This document shows, piece after piece, positions 20,602-38,200 of a stretch of DNA of 64,000 nucleotides (its first letter is position 1; the number at the start of each line of letters is the position of its first letter). A program made the position numbers and the translations under genes. The DNA comes from Lineus longissimus. Its lineage: Eukaryota; Nemertea; Pilidiophora; Heteronemertea; Lineidae. The stretch covers positions 8,370,001 through 8,434,000 of the forward strand of contig NC_088312.1 of NCBI RefSeq assembly GCF_910592395.1, written 5' to 3'. Under the pieces are notes generated by a model. The model saw nothing but the letters and a program-made list of their open reading frames with translations. It did not search any database and was not told where the DNA came from.

Positions 20602-22503
20602 TCATTCTCTTCCTTGGATGCCTTCATCTCCCATGGACCCATTTCTTGCACCACTAGCTCTCCTTATTGGTATTTTAGAAGCTTTTCTTTGCATGCTCGG
20701 TCGCCTTTGTACAGGCTTCACTTCAACACTACTACAACTACCTTTAAGAGTGTCAGGAAGACTAACATTCTCCGATCTAAATGTAGTCGAACCTTTCCTA
20801 CTTTCCCTATTTGTTGTTCCCTCCCCAGATAAATTAGTCTGTTCTCTACTGGCACTTTCTCCTAGCCCCTGTTTCCCGGTACCATCCTGTCCCCCATCTT
20901 CATGAATGGTGCCCAAGCTGCCTTTTAGAGTACCCTCAGTGTTCGTGCGTTCCCATCTATCTTGGTTACTGGTGCTCCTCTTTGACCTGTCCGGCTTTCC
21001 ATAAAGCCGCTCGGCATCATCAATATTCAAAGTCCCACGACTTCCTGCTAATGTGGCAGTTAAACTTACTAATTCCCATCTCTCCTCTGATGGTTTAGAT
21101 GGTCCATCGATATCAATGTTGAATGTCCCTTGGCTACCATGTATTGTCCCTGGAATACTGATCCTTTCCCACCTCCCAAGGATGTCATCTTGTGTCCCCT
21201 CCCCTAATGTTATCTCGCTCCCCAATGAGCCTGAGGGGAATGAATCTAACTCTGTAATTTGCGGCGTATCAATTGTGTGGCTGTGGTCGAGTTCATCAGG
21301 GAGATCTCCAATCCAGTCATCTTCCACACCAACAACTCTGTAAGTCCGCATATCTCCCGAGCCCCTCCTCATTTGTCTTGGAAGGCTTAGTTCCTCTGGT
21401 ACCCTTGCAAATCGGTCATATCGCCTTGTATGGCCATGCTTTGTGTCCATCTCGGTCACAAACGGATATAACATGTTGACCTGCCGGCGAAACTGTGGCT
21501 TTGCCACTGATTCCACTGCACAGGACATAGCCCTACTAGCCCGCTTGGTTTTCTGCCCAAGTGGTTCTAGTTTATAGGGTCTTGTAACTTTCCGAGGATT
21601 ATCATTTGGAGCTGGTTCTAGTTTATAAGGCTTTGTAACCCTTCGTGGTTTGTCAATTGGAGCTGGTTCCAAGGCATGTGTCAGAGGCCTATCAAAGTTT
21701 TTCCTCTCTAATGGCTCCGGAGAAAACGTAATGTCAAGATCACTGAAATTAGGCTTTCGGTCTTGTATCACGGAATGTGTCAAGCCATAGGGAGAAATGT
21801 TAGATGATGTCTTGTTATTGACTCTGTATGTAATATCAAGATCACTAAACTCGGGCCTAATCATATTGTCATTATTGACTCTGTATGTAATATCAAGATC
21901 ACTAAACTCAGGCCTATCAATTTGCAATGCCTCGTATGTCCTGTCTAAATCATCTGTCCTCTCACGTTCAGGTAATGGTCCAACCTCGTCAATTGCACCT
22001 AAACCCCTCCTAATCGGTGGCAAGACACGTTCACTCTTGGAGAAGTCACCAGGCTTTTTTTTCTTATAACAATACGGCTCAACCTCCAGAAATCGTGAAT
22101 CTGCTGCTAATTCTTTCTCTGGTATTTCCTCAGCTGTGGAGGGAAATTGGTTCCCATGGACAGCAGCTTTCTCCACCGGTTCAGGTGCATAGACACCTTT
22201 TCCTCTAGGTCTCGTTTCCTCTGGTAATTCATCAATCCCAGACAACGTAACCCCCTTACCAAGGTTCTCCTCCTCCGGGACTTCCTCAATACTGGACAGC
22301 TTGACTCCCTTACGGTTGATGATGCGGGGATCCTTAGGTGGGCTCTTGAGATGATATTGTCCTGTATCTGGTTCGATATGTGATGGTGAAGGAGCATCAA
22401 CATAAGCTGCTTGGCCATTTTGTTCTGGTTGTGTCTCCTGGACCTGTTCTGCAGCATATACTCCAAATGAATCTTTGGCAAATCTTACCCTTTGCTTATC
22501 CAT
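20602..22503 (-). CDS. Unknown repetitive, disordered protein with an RVxF motif
   Basis: I do not recognise this 633-residue protein. It is one uninterrupted exon; an acceptor-like TTTTTCAG with exon start at 22552 (or another at 22513) suggests an upstream untranslated exon. Residues 3-8 (KQRVRF) match the RVxF docking motif of protein phosphatase 1. Internal repeats: two KGV-x-LS-x-I-x-E-x-PEE blocks (65-95); three copies of EFSDLDITYRVNN or a variant (199-260); two DKPRRVTKPYKLEP-type units (282-313); and four GTLxGSxGT blocks, three preceded by RWE (444-465, 475-494, 517-533, 584-593). The C-terminal 40 residues are basic and Ser-rich (RRPSMQRKASK), a likely kinase target. It has no transmembrane segment and is strongly hydrophilic. 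It converges on PRMT3. A PP1-binding scaffold is an inference. Confidence 0.82.
   Translation of the reverse strand: MDKQRVRFAKDSFGVYAAEQVQETQPEQNGQAAYVDAPSPSHIEPDTGQYHLKSPPKDPRIINRKGVKLSSIEEVPEEENLGKGVTLSGIDELPEETRPRGKGVYAPEPVEKAAVHGNQFPSTAEEIPEKELAADSRFLEVEPYCYKKKKPGDFSKSERVLPPIRRGLGAIDEVGPLPERERTDDLDRTYEALQIDRPEFSDLDITYRVNNDNMIRPEFSDLDITYRVNNKTSSNISPYGLTHSVIQDRKPNFSDLDITFSPEPLERKNFDRPLTHALEPAPIDKPRRVTKPYKLEPAPNDNPRKVTRPYKLEPLGQKTKRASRAMSCAVESVAKPQFRRQVNMLYPFVTEMDTKHGHTRRYDRFARVPEELSLPRQMRRGSGDMRTYRVVGVEDDWIGDLPDELDHSHTIDTPQITELDSFPSGSLGSEITLGEGTQDDILGRWERISIPGTIHGSQGTFNIDIDGPSKPSEERWELVSLTATLAGSRGTLNIDDAERLYGKPDRSKRSTSNQDRWERTNTEGTLKGSLGTIHEDGGQDGTGKQGLGESASREQTNLSGEGTTNRESRKGSTTFRSENVSLPDTLKGSCSSVEVKPVQRRPSMQRKASKIPIRRASGARNGSMGDEGIQGRE
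21817..21930 (-). repeat. 57-bp in-frame tandem duplication inside the unknown gene
   Basis: Two nearly identical adjacent units begin at 21817 and 21874. They encode two of the FSDLDITY repeats (19 residues each); the third, more diverged unit lies at about 21720-21760. Confidence 0.85.
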
Positions 22504-22586
22504 TCTCCTCAACTGTCACAATAACGATATGTCATTGATACATCTTTAGAGTCTGAAAAATATCAATTCAATAGTTGTATAAGGTT

Positions 22587-24367
22587 TTATTTGCCCTTGC
22601 TCCATGGAACAGCCTGTCTTAACCGACTGAATAGGGTATTGGCATTGGTCGGGTCAATCTTGAGCTCCTCACTAGGAATAAGAGTCTGGGGTGTTGGCTG
22701 TACCAATGGATATACTCAGGATAATAATGAAATTCAAGTGAGGACAATGTAATAACCCCGGGTCACAATCGATTGAAAGGACAACATCATGACCTTTAGT
22801 TTAGTTGGGCCAGTGACAATGCTGTCAGATATGGTCCATCTATTGCCTTGTTTGAGGAGACTTCACCTCGGGACAAAGTCACAACCTATGCATAATGACT
22901 ACATCGAAACTCATGCCAGGGCATCATCAGCTCTACTGAATGAAGAATTTGGCAATACCTGGGACTAGGTTCAAGCATGGTCATATAATGCTTTTCACAA
23001 TCACTGTCACTGTGGCCAATGGTACAGAAGTCATGCTACAGGAAGGACGAAGGACGAATCCATTAGCTGTGTAATTTGTTACATAGAGGTGGCAAGTGCA
23101 CATCTTAATGTGGCTAAGATATAACCTTAGCAGGGTGGAGCTTTTCCTGACTGAGTGGGATTGATAACGAAGAGGCTGATCAAGTGACCCTTTTTGTTCC
23201 TGTACAAGTACATGTAATACATCAAGTACCTCTCTGGTCACAGTTGCAATGACCCTAGTAAGACAGATGTGCTTAGAATGTCGCATAAGAACTCGATGAT
23301 ACGAAGGACCCAGGAGAATGTTACAACCAGGTTATACAATGGTGTCAGTGTTGGACAATATGGATGACTGTCTCATCCTAACCATAGTACCTCTCTGGTC
23401 ACAGTTGCAATGACCCTAGTAAGACAGATGTGCTTAGAATGTCGCATAAGAACTCGATGATACGAAGGACCCAGGAGAATGTTACAACCAGGTTATACAA
23501 TGGTGTCAGTGTTGGACAATATGGATGACTGTCTCATCCTAACCATAGTACCTCTCTGGTCACAGTTGCAATGACCCTAGTAAAGACAGATGTGCTTAGA
23601 ATGTCGCATAAGAACTCGATGATACGAAGGACCCAGGAGAATGTTACAACCAGGTTATATACAATGGTGTCAGTCTTGGACAATATGGATGACTGTCTCA
23701 TCCTAACCATAACAAGGACAGATACAAACTGGCCAATGTCTTGGTTTTTGATAAAGTTGGCATATATACTCACAATCATATTTCCACTTCTTTGTCCATT
23801 GTTTTGATCCCTATAATGAGAGCCATGCTCTCTGATCTGAAGTTGGCATGAGAATGTGTCGTCCTGTCTCAGTCTACAGATGAATGGTGGTATAGCGGGT
23901 TCAGCTGTGGTAGTTTTACCCAAGCTTCCTCCCCGAAGGAGATTTGATGATGTTCCTACAGTGAATTGAACAGGTGTTTTGTGTACTAAAGACAAGCATT
24001 TGTTGGTGACAGTATCTTTGTCTTTCCTTAGCTTTGGATTCCTTCTCAGTTGTTGAGAGTTTCAATAGCCATGAAGTTGATTACTTGTACACTCCATGTG
24101 TGATCATCTGCCTAAGCAAAGACTACTATTATCAATGATTGAAATATTCTCCTTGTGTTGGCATTCTGTGGTTGATCTACCTCTATTCAAGGATATGCAA
24201 GCCGAATAAAGGAAGGGTAGATGTCACACACAAATCAACTATGATAGGTTGAAGTTGATATTCTGTGACATTTCCACAATGGGGTTATTCTTACCGTCAA
24301 GCATGACTGGTTTTCTATCTTTATTGAACATTGTGAAGTGGTGTTGCACTCCAAGAAGCCCTCCCAT
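22587..24367 (-). CDS. Small unknown spliced gene (131 residues or longer)
   Basis: Three exons fit by splice sites and phase: 24295-24367 (ATG at 24367, donor GTAAGA), 23774-23985 (acceptor CTTGTCTTTAG, donor GTGAGT) and 22587-22697 (acceptor TTGGTACAG, stop TAA). The frame is open upstream of the ATG for another 60 bases, so the start could be an exon further 5'. I do not recognise the product. It has no signal peptide or membrane segment. The middle exon has Thr/Ser-rich then Cys-containing sequence (PPFICRLRQDDTFSCQL); the last exon ends RLRQAVPWSKGK. The stop overlaps an AATAAA (22591-22586). The next minus-strand gene starts only 84 bases on, so the two could share a transcript. The intron between the last two exons contains a 160-bp tandem array. 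Confidence 0.55.
23227..23710 (+). repeat. Tandem array, three copies of a 160-bp unit
   Basis: Copies start at 23227, 23387 and 23548 (each beginning GTACCTCTCTGGTCACAG) and are almost identical, the third with 1-2 base insertions. High identity implies recent expansion. The array lies in the last intron of the small unknown gene; its minus-strand open frames are by-products of the repetition. Confidence 0.95.
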
Positions 24368-24934
24368 TGTGGGGCAATTGAAAGGGGGAGAAACATTGTT
24401 GTTATTGTATCCATTATCACCAAATCAGTTCCACCTTTCATTGAGGAGTTGATAAATACAAGCACATCATAGAGGTGTTGTATATTGGTCCTGCAAACCA
24501 GGGACATAATCTGCATTGAAGATGGGTTCAAAAGATATACAACCTTGACTAGAGTTCAGGCATCTTAGAACTCCTAGCTTCAACTGGGAGAGGAGCGATT
24601 TAATATGAGAAGTCCATTGGGATGAATGTCACAGGCAGTGGTCTAAGGGGACATCCTCCACAGGGACGGTTTTCTGTTTATTTAGAGAAGCCTTGCAGGG
24701 CAAGGTGGTCATATAGGAATGAACTGTCTGGGGACAACACTCTTGTCCTAGGGAACTTATAGGCCTCCTTCACACTGTGGAAGACAGAATAAGGTTGGCA
24801 GGGAAAAAAACCTTGGCCTGGCCTATTCACTATGCTTTTGAATGTTGAGAAGCCCTCAAAATTGAATTCCTCACCACCTGCAGGCCAGGCAGCATGAGGA
24901 ATAACTAAAATGACAACAATTTGCTCTTAAGTTC

Positions 24935-24940
24935 TTTATT
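24935..24940 (-). terminator. Candidate DDX10 polyadenylation signal
   Basis: AATAAA on the minus strand, 381 bases beyond the DDX10 stop. Confidence 0.55.
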
Positions 24941-25320
24941 ATGATGCATCCATGAAGATTACATGCTTGTTTTTATGTAACATGATACTAAGTGGCACAG
25001 CATTGTTATTAGAATAACGTGCTCAGAGATTTTTAACAATGCAGACATTACAATGTATGAACATCACAAAACCCAGGCACTCATTAGGACAGCTGAGTTT
25101 GTTACCGATAGGACTGACCGTCTACTGTGCATCTCAAAAATTCTGAACGGAGAAGAAGATCATCACTGTTTAAATGTCTGAGGATTTATCTGAGCATGAC
25201 TGTTTCGACAGAGCCATGGTTGTAAAGTCACATATGGGGTACACAGTCAGCACAATTCCATCAGGTTTCGAGAGTCTAAAATGAGGAATTGAAGCAAAAG
25301 AGTTTTGGTCATTTTCATTC

Positions 25321-31649
<6,329 letters not shown>

Positions 31650-31741
31650 GCGTGTCTGTGGATACCAGCGCGCCACCTTTTAGGAAGTCTCTTTCATTAC
31701 CTCCTCCATCAGAACTGATTAAAGAGCTCCTTAACAACATA

Positions 31742-31783
31742 GCGCATGCGTAGATGGTCGTCAAAACAATATGGCGGAAGTCC
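31742..31783. promoter_or_regulatory. Putative DDX10/CEP126 bidirectional promoter elements
   Basis: GCGCATGCG (31742-31750) matches the NRF1 palindrome, and AATATGGCGGAAGT (about 31768-31781) combines a YY1-like word with an ETS-like GCGGAAGT. They lie about 100 bases upstream of the DDX10 start and 500 upstream of the first CEP126 ATG candidate. No TATA box is evident. Confidence 0.5.
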
Positions 31784-32281
31784 TCCCAAAATTTTGTGTG
31801 CTTTTGTAAAATATTTCTCTTTATGACTCATGTATGGTCCTCTGAGAAACACAGTTAACATGAAATTGTGTCCGTTTGATTAAGTAAACTTTAGTCAACA
31901 CGTTTCGATATTCAGAAAAGGATGGATTTTAATTCTGGGGCCTATTCGTATCCTTTTGATTTTCTGACATCAAAATAAATGGAAAATATTCAATTTGAAG
32001 TCTGTCATGTCTGTCTGTCAGTGTCACTGTCACAGTCGTTCTGCTTCTCGATATGGAGCAGTACTGGTCACATTCTTAGATCTGCTCATTTGATGCTGTG
32101 GTTGGAAGACAGAAAACTGTAGAGCGGGTGGTAGTGAGCCCTGTCATTTTGAATTTGATTCATGTGACGTTGTCGTCGTTGTCACATTATTGACGTTGTA
32201 GGCCTACCTGTCTTGCAATTTGCCCCTTTCCAGAGGAGCGCCTCTCACGGTTGAGTGTGTGATTTGCTAGTTTAGTTAGTT

Positions 32282-35200
32282 ATGGGGTCAGGCTCAGCCT
32301 CTGTTGATTTCGCCGTAACATCTGGATCCGATGTGATGTTGGAAACATCAATCAAAGTCTGTCCCATAGCTAAGTCATTTGCTGATCACGAAAGTTTGAT
32401 GTTCTATAGACAGTGTAAGTGTTCTCCCTCTAATTGTAAAGTCATATCAATCAATTCAAGATCTCAAGACACATATGCAACACTCGGTATCAAATCCCAG
32501 AATGCTCAATCAGATACACATTTTAATGAACATTTATGCAAGAAAAACAAACTGGTCTAAGTTTCTCCTAAAAGTAAAATACATTGTCAGGGATGTGACC
32601 TAGGCAGATTTGATTCTCATTTTCAGCATTTGGAAAAAGGCAGTATAGAATACAGAAAATGACATTGAGTGTGCTTCAGTTTAGAAGGCTCCATACAAAT
32701 GTTCCATGTACAGACCTGGGTGAAATAACATAGCCCCAGGATGGATTTGTCTTGTGAATCTATGCATGTTGTTTTTCCTTAACCCTTCTCAGCGATCGAT
32801 ATAGAATTGTTGAGAGAGAGCAAATCCTCAGCATAAAAAATGCCAGTGAGCAGGATAACCTAGCCAGAGGGAAGAAACTGTCTCAAGAAAACTATAGAAG
32901 GAGAAGGTATGAAATGCATTTGAATTCTCCAGGCAAGAGGCCAACATAATCATGCTGTGGTGGTGTACTTTCCACCTATCAATCAATGCAATACATTCTG
33001 TGACACAAGCAGCTTGAAATTTCCTGTCAAATGTTGACCCTTTCTTGGTTGATTGGTGTAGGTTTAGAACTGAAGCAAGTTTTTTTCTTCTTTTTCTTCT
33101 TCTACTTGAATGATTTATTTACTACTTTACTGATGGTTTTCAAACGCCACTGGTTGCCTATTCAGTATTCTACTCAAATTTGTCTGAGACTCTGACATTT
33201 GTCTGATTGATGCATTTTTTAAATTTGGTGTTTTCAGCTAAAACAATCACAAACTTCTTGGAAATCTTTCAAGTGGTAAATGGTAAAATTGTGCCTGTGA
33301 TATCTCACCATACCCTAAACCTCTTGCAATGGCCTTATTTAGAATTTTTCACTTAGTACGGTCCATCATCAGTTTTGAAAACCAACCCTTTGCAAATAAA
33401 GCCACTTGTGTGCTTCATCATTTGTGTGTCACACTGCGTATGTGATCTCCACAGCCAGTCTGTCCTTCCCTGAAATCTCAAAATCTTTTAAATCTCCTCG
33501 ACTGCTAACCTGTGCTCAGGCTTTATTACATGTTCTATGTAATGCCAAGAGGACATGTGGACACACACACTCACAATATTCAGTTACTTCAAAATTGTTA
33601 TGTTTTGTAGTTGGGTTTTCATTTTGGATTAAATACATGCTCTATATGATAATCACCGTAGACAAAAAGTTGTGCTGAGGAGTTAATCTGTGGCCATGTA
33701 AATGGTTTGTCTTTGGAATTTACTAGAGTCCTGCTGAGAAGTTTTGTCAGTTACGTTTATTTGTGTAACTAGAATAATATAGTACTTGGTTTCATAAAAG
33801 TTCAGCTTTCAGTAGTTTATTTTGCTTGCACATGACATAGTTTTCATAATGTGTTATAGGTTTTTGTGCCCAGGGTACAATATACATGTACGATACATGT
33901 ATAGCAATAACTGTCAATGATTTTGATGAGAAAAAGAAATTGCCCCCAATAACTGATGTTGCTCACACATTTTTGCATGTGTTTCCAACACACAGCAATG
34001 TTACCAAAAACAAACGCTTGTGTTGTTGGTGGCGTCAAAAATACTTAAATTCTACCTAGTCTTGAGTTTATATAAGACCTGTTTTAGTGTTGGTACTTTG
34101 TTTGGTCTGGAGACATTTATAGTCAGAGCAACCTGAAGGTATGGGAGTGTACAGGTACTCTAGGTTAGCAAGTTCAAGGCACAAAGCGACAGAGTAAGAA
34201 AACCTAAAAGTGTTCATCTTTGTAACGATTGGTTTTCTGTACCCCAGTACATGATGACTTGTGTTGATGTCGTTGTTAGGGTTAGGTGATGATCTTAAAA
34301 GACTGACCAGTGGATGCACATCTAAAAAAATTCACTCTCCAATTTCAGAGCAATCGCTATAAAACGTAAACTTGAAGCACAGAAAGAGGAAAAGAGACGG
34401 CAACAGATTCTCGCCCAACGGCGAGAGAAACAGAGGGAGGCAACAGAAAGGTTCCAGCGTAGGAATAAGTCCTACAAGGGTTCGGTCACACCTGATAGCA
34501 GCCAGTACCAAGGTGAGTTTGTTGACATAAATCTGAATTACTTGTAAGACGTGCAGTCTTATTTGTCAGAAAATGTCAGAGCTGTTCATGTGTAAGTACA
34601 TAATTGTAACATTACTATTTAGAAGAAACCTGACTTGCTCTATGCATTTGTAACTATGTGTCACATTTACTACCTGTAATTTGCAACCATGTTCTCAAGA
34701 TAGTCAAGTTGTATTTGTAAATGGTCACTCGAAAATGTTTTGCACACCTACATGATGATGTATTTCTTTTAGATCATGATGATGACAACCCAGCTCCTGC
34801 CTTGGATGAAGCTCTCCGTGCGATCCGTGGTAGTCCCGTCCATCGACAGACCAGCACCGATTCCCAAGGATCTCTCAGTCACATCAGGGCGTTCTCTCCA
34901 TCTACATACACACCTTACATGTCTACACCTGGGTACAACAGCAAGTCTGATAAATATGCCTATCTTTCACCAAGTCAGTTGCATTCGCAGCAACAGCGGA
35001 CTAAAGAACATGCGACACAAGTCGCAGCTTACACCGAGCTGCAAAATCGTAGTTTGCGTAATTTGAACAGTAGTCGTGGTCTTTTTGAGCAGCATTTGCA
35101 TCAGCAGCAGCAGCTGTTAGTTCAACAGCAGGAGCAGTCACTGCATGATTTCAATACGGCAATTATGCAAGAAATGCTGAATGATAAAAAAATCGAAGGA

Positions 35201-38200
35201 GAAGAAAATGATCATGAGGACCGTATAGAAACTGATAGCGTGTCCAGCGAGGATAGTTTGAATCGTTCACAGGATATTACTTTACGGACTAATGCCGGCC
35301 AGAATTCTAAACCTGTTGAAACTAATCAGAACAATTCGTTCCATTTAACACATGATGACAATAATTTTTCTATTGGTAGAAATGGTAATGATGCGAATAG
35401 AACCTTTAATTTGGAAGACCAAGGAGAGCTGTTGTCTGGGTCAAATATTAATGGTGTAGGTGCCCCGCTTGTTCAGTCGGAGACTGTGTTTCATGTTGTG
35501 AGTGTAAACGGGGATCATAATGGACACATATCAGATGCGGATGGTAAAGCAACTGAACCCAGTCAGGAGCATAATCCAGCAATTTATCGTACAAGTGCTT
35601 TCCAAATTCACAACAAGGCTTGGATAAATTCTGATCAGGCGTCAGACAATAACTCTAATATGCTCACATCCACATCAAATAATAAACCTAACAGTCTGAG
35701 AACAACTTCGACTAATGCTACAGCGACACACTCTGTGGCAAAAAAGGGTGATTTCATTGTTACGAGCAGTCCACCTCAAATGATGCCGTCACAACCGCAG
35801 TCATTTAGTACAGCACAGACTACTAGTAAACCTATGAATACTGTGTCTGGGAGTACGGTCCCACAGGTGGCACCTAGTAGTAATGGCACCTCAAAATACA
35901 CTGTAGTTCAGAATGTTTCTAGTACCAACGGTGTGTCACAATTACGGCAACCTACTGTGTATTCACGAATCGCAACGAAAGACAGTATAAAACAAGGTAC
36001 AAACGTACCTTACTATAATGTACCAAATTCGGATGATCGGGTCGAAGAAGAAATACAAGATGACGTTTCTTCTATCAACTCTTTGATGTCAAATTCAAAG
36101 GGTCCCGAGCCAGAGCTTAAAGTTGTGCGCAGCATTCTTAAGAAAACTAATGGACCCATACCGGTTTTGGGAAATACGGGGAAGAAGTCAAGTGGATATG
36201 GTGTTGCAAGTGCTCAACGGTCTGTGATGCAGAACCCAATCGTTCGCGACAGCCTCGAGATTAATAAGAAACAGATTGAGGAGAAACACGAAAGACAAGA
36301 AAGGAAGGTAATGAAGCATTTTTCGTGACATACTCCTTAACTTAGGCTTAACTATTGTTAACAGTCCTGCATTTACCCATTGAGTTGTCAGATTCCGTTT
36401 ACAGTGGATTGTTAGTGTTAGTGTTACATGTACATCAACAAGACAGATACCATTCCATGCATATCATTTTCATACTGAGGAATGTTCTTCAAAAGTTCAA
36501 GTTCAAAGTAAATTTCATTCAGTGCATATAGGTATTCCTTTTATCATTTTCTAAGACGTAGATAGAAGTGAACTACATTTGAACAATTGCTTCTTTTGTC
36601 ACACTCATCAATGCATTTTCATATCCCCTTAAAGTTAGAATTGGTTTGGGGTCATACGTATGATAATGGGCTTTCTTTGATGAATTTGTGTGCATACATA
36701 CAGGTGCCATACATGCATAATTTATGAAAGTAATTGGTAGCTGTCATCGCTCATCTCTACTTACCAGTACAACTACATTCCTAATGCATGCCTTTGATAA
36801 AATTCAAGAGGAGATGACTGTATGACCCTGTTAACTGTTTCCCTACTATTAACTAAATCTAAAGTATAAGTACCCAAGACTGAGATTTTTGTCGTTAACA
36901 TGTACTATACAAGGAGGAAGGATTGAAAAATTGTGCGTATGTGCAAAATGAATGGCCACATGAATGTATGTACATGTAGTTTTATTTCTATAAATCAAGG
37001 ACACTTTTTCTCTATCTTCTCCAGAAGTCAGCAAAGAAGAAAGGTGTGCGTTTTGCTGATTTGACGTATGACGATGACTCAAGTAGTGAGAGTGGCAATG
37101 AGCAACCAAAGGAGACCATTTATGAGATTGAGAAGGAGGAGGTGAAACCAGTCATCAATAATCAAACACCAAAGCCAAAAGGTAAGCCTGTGGTTGTAAA
37201 TTCAACACAACACTGATAGAGATAGTAGCTCCAAATACTAAAAATGAGTGGAACAATCACAACAAAGCTATATGTTCATTGTACAGGGCTCTGAATTCCA
37301 AAACAAATTGTCTTGACTTTTTTCCGAATGTTGGATGAGCCCTTTGACTTTGAGGAGCTTCCCTCTTGACCAGCAACATGGAAAGGGGTTACAGTAACAT
37401 CAAACATTTGTAGGAGCTCATTAATACATTGTTGTAAGCAGCCTTCTTCACATCACTGGCTTTTCTTTCGTAGTGTCGGAGAAAGTACTCTTATCAATAA
37501 CAGTGACATTCCTTTAGTCATTTCAGAACGCCAGCTTGCCAGTATCACTACAGTGAGCCACAAACCCCCAAGACCGATTTCGGCTCGAGTCGCAGCTTCA
37601 CCCAAGGCAACAGAGAAAGCATCTCGAGTCTCCAGTGCTCCTGTTACAAGGAGAAGTGTTCAACAAGGTCGCATAATTCAACATACCCCTGAGCAAAACC
37701 AGGGAGATAATGGCCAACCCCCAGTTCGACGGACAGCTTTTGGAGAGAATCCTTCTCCAAGTATTAGTGGACCGTTAGTGCGGAAAAACAGTGCTGAAAA
37801 TCACCGAGCGTATAATGATTATGATAATAACAGGGCTACTGAGGCCAACAGACAGTATGTTATTCCTAATAGGAACAATGAAATAAAGGGTCAGAATGGT
37901 CTGATAGAACGGGGGCAGGAGATTGTTAATATGAATGGAGTTCCACTTGATAAAACTCCCACCGATGCTGAGATCAACTGGTTGTGGGATAAGGTGCGAA
38001 CATGTCTAAATCGTGAATCGTCAAATATCTCGGAAGTGAGTTCCCGACCGCCAAGTGGTAAACTTTATATTGACGGCAATACGCTCGGTCCCAATCAGCG
38101 GCATGCAACAAGAGTAGCATCATCTCCCTCCGGACAGAACAAAGTGTATAATAATCCGTCTGAATCTATAAACAGTTTAAAAAGGAGGGCAGCCTTACTT

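Noticed and set aside
23534-23995. 153-codon minus-strand open frame
   Set aside because: Its second half runs through the 160-bp tandem array and past a good donor at 23773. Only 23774-23985 is kept, as an exon.
24235-24531. 98-codon minus-strand open frame
   Set aside because: Its frame does not continue into the next exon (an immediate stop follows the join). Another frame of the same stretch does, so that one was used.
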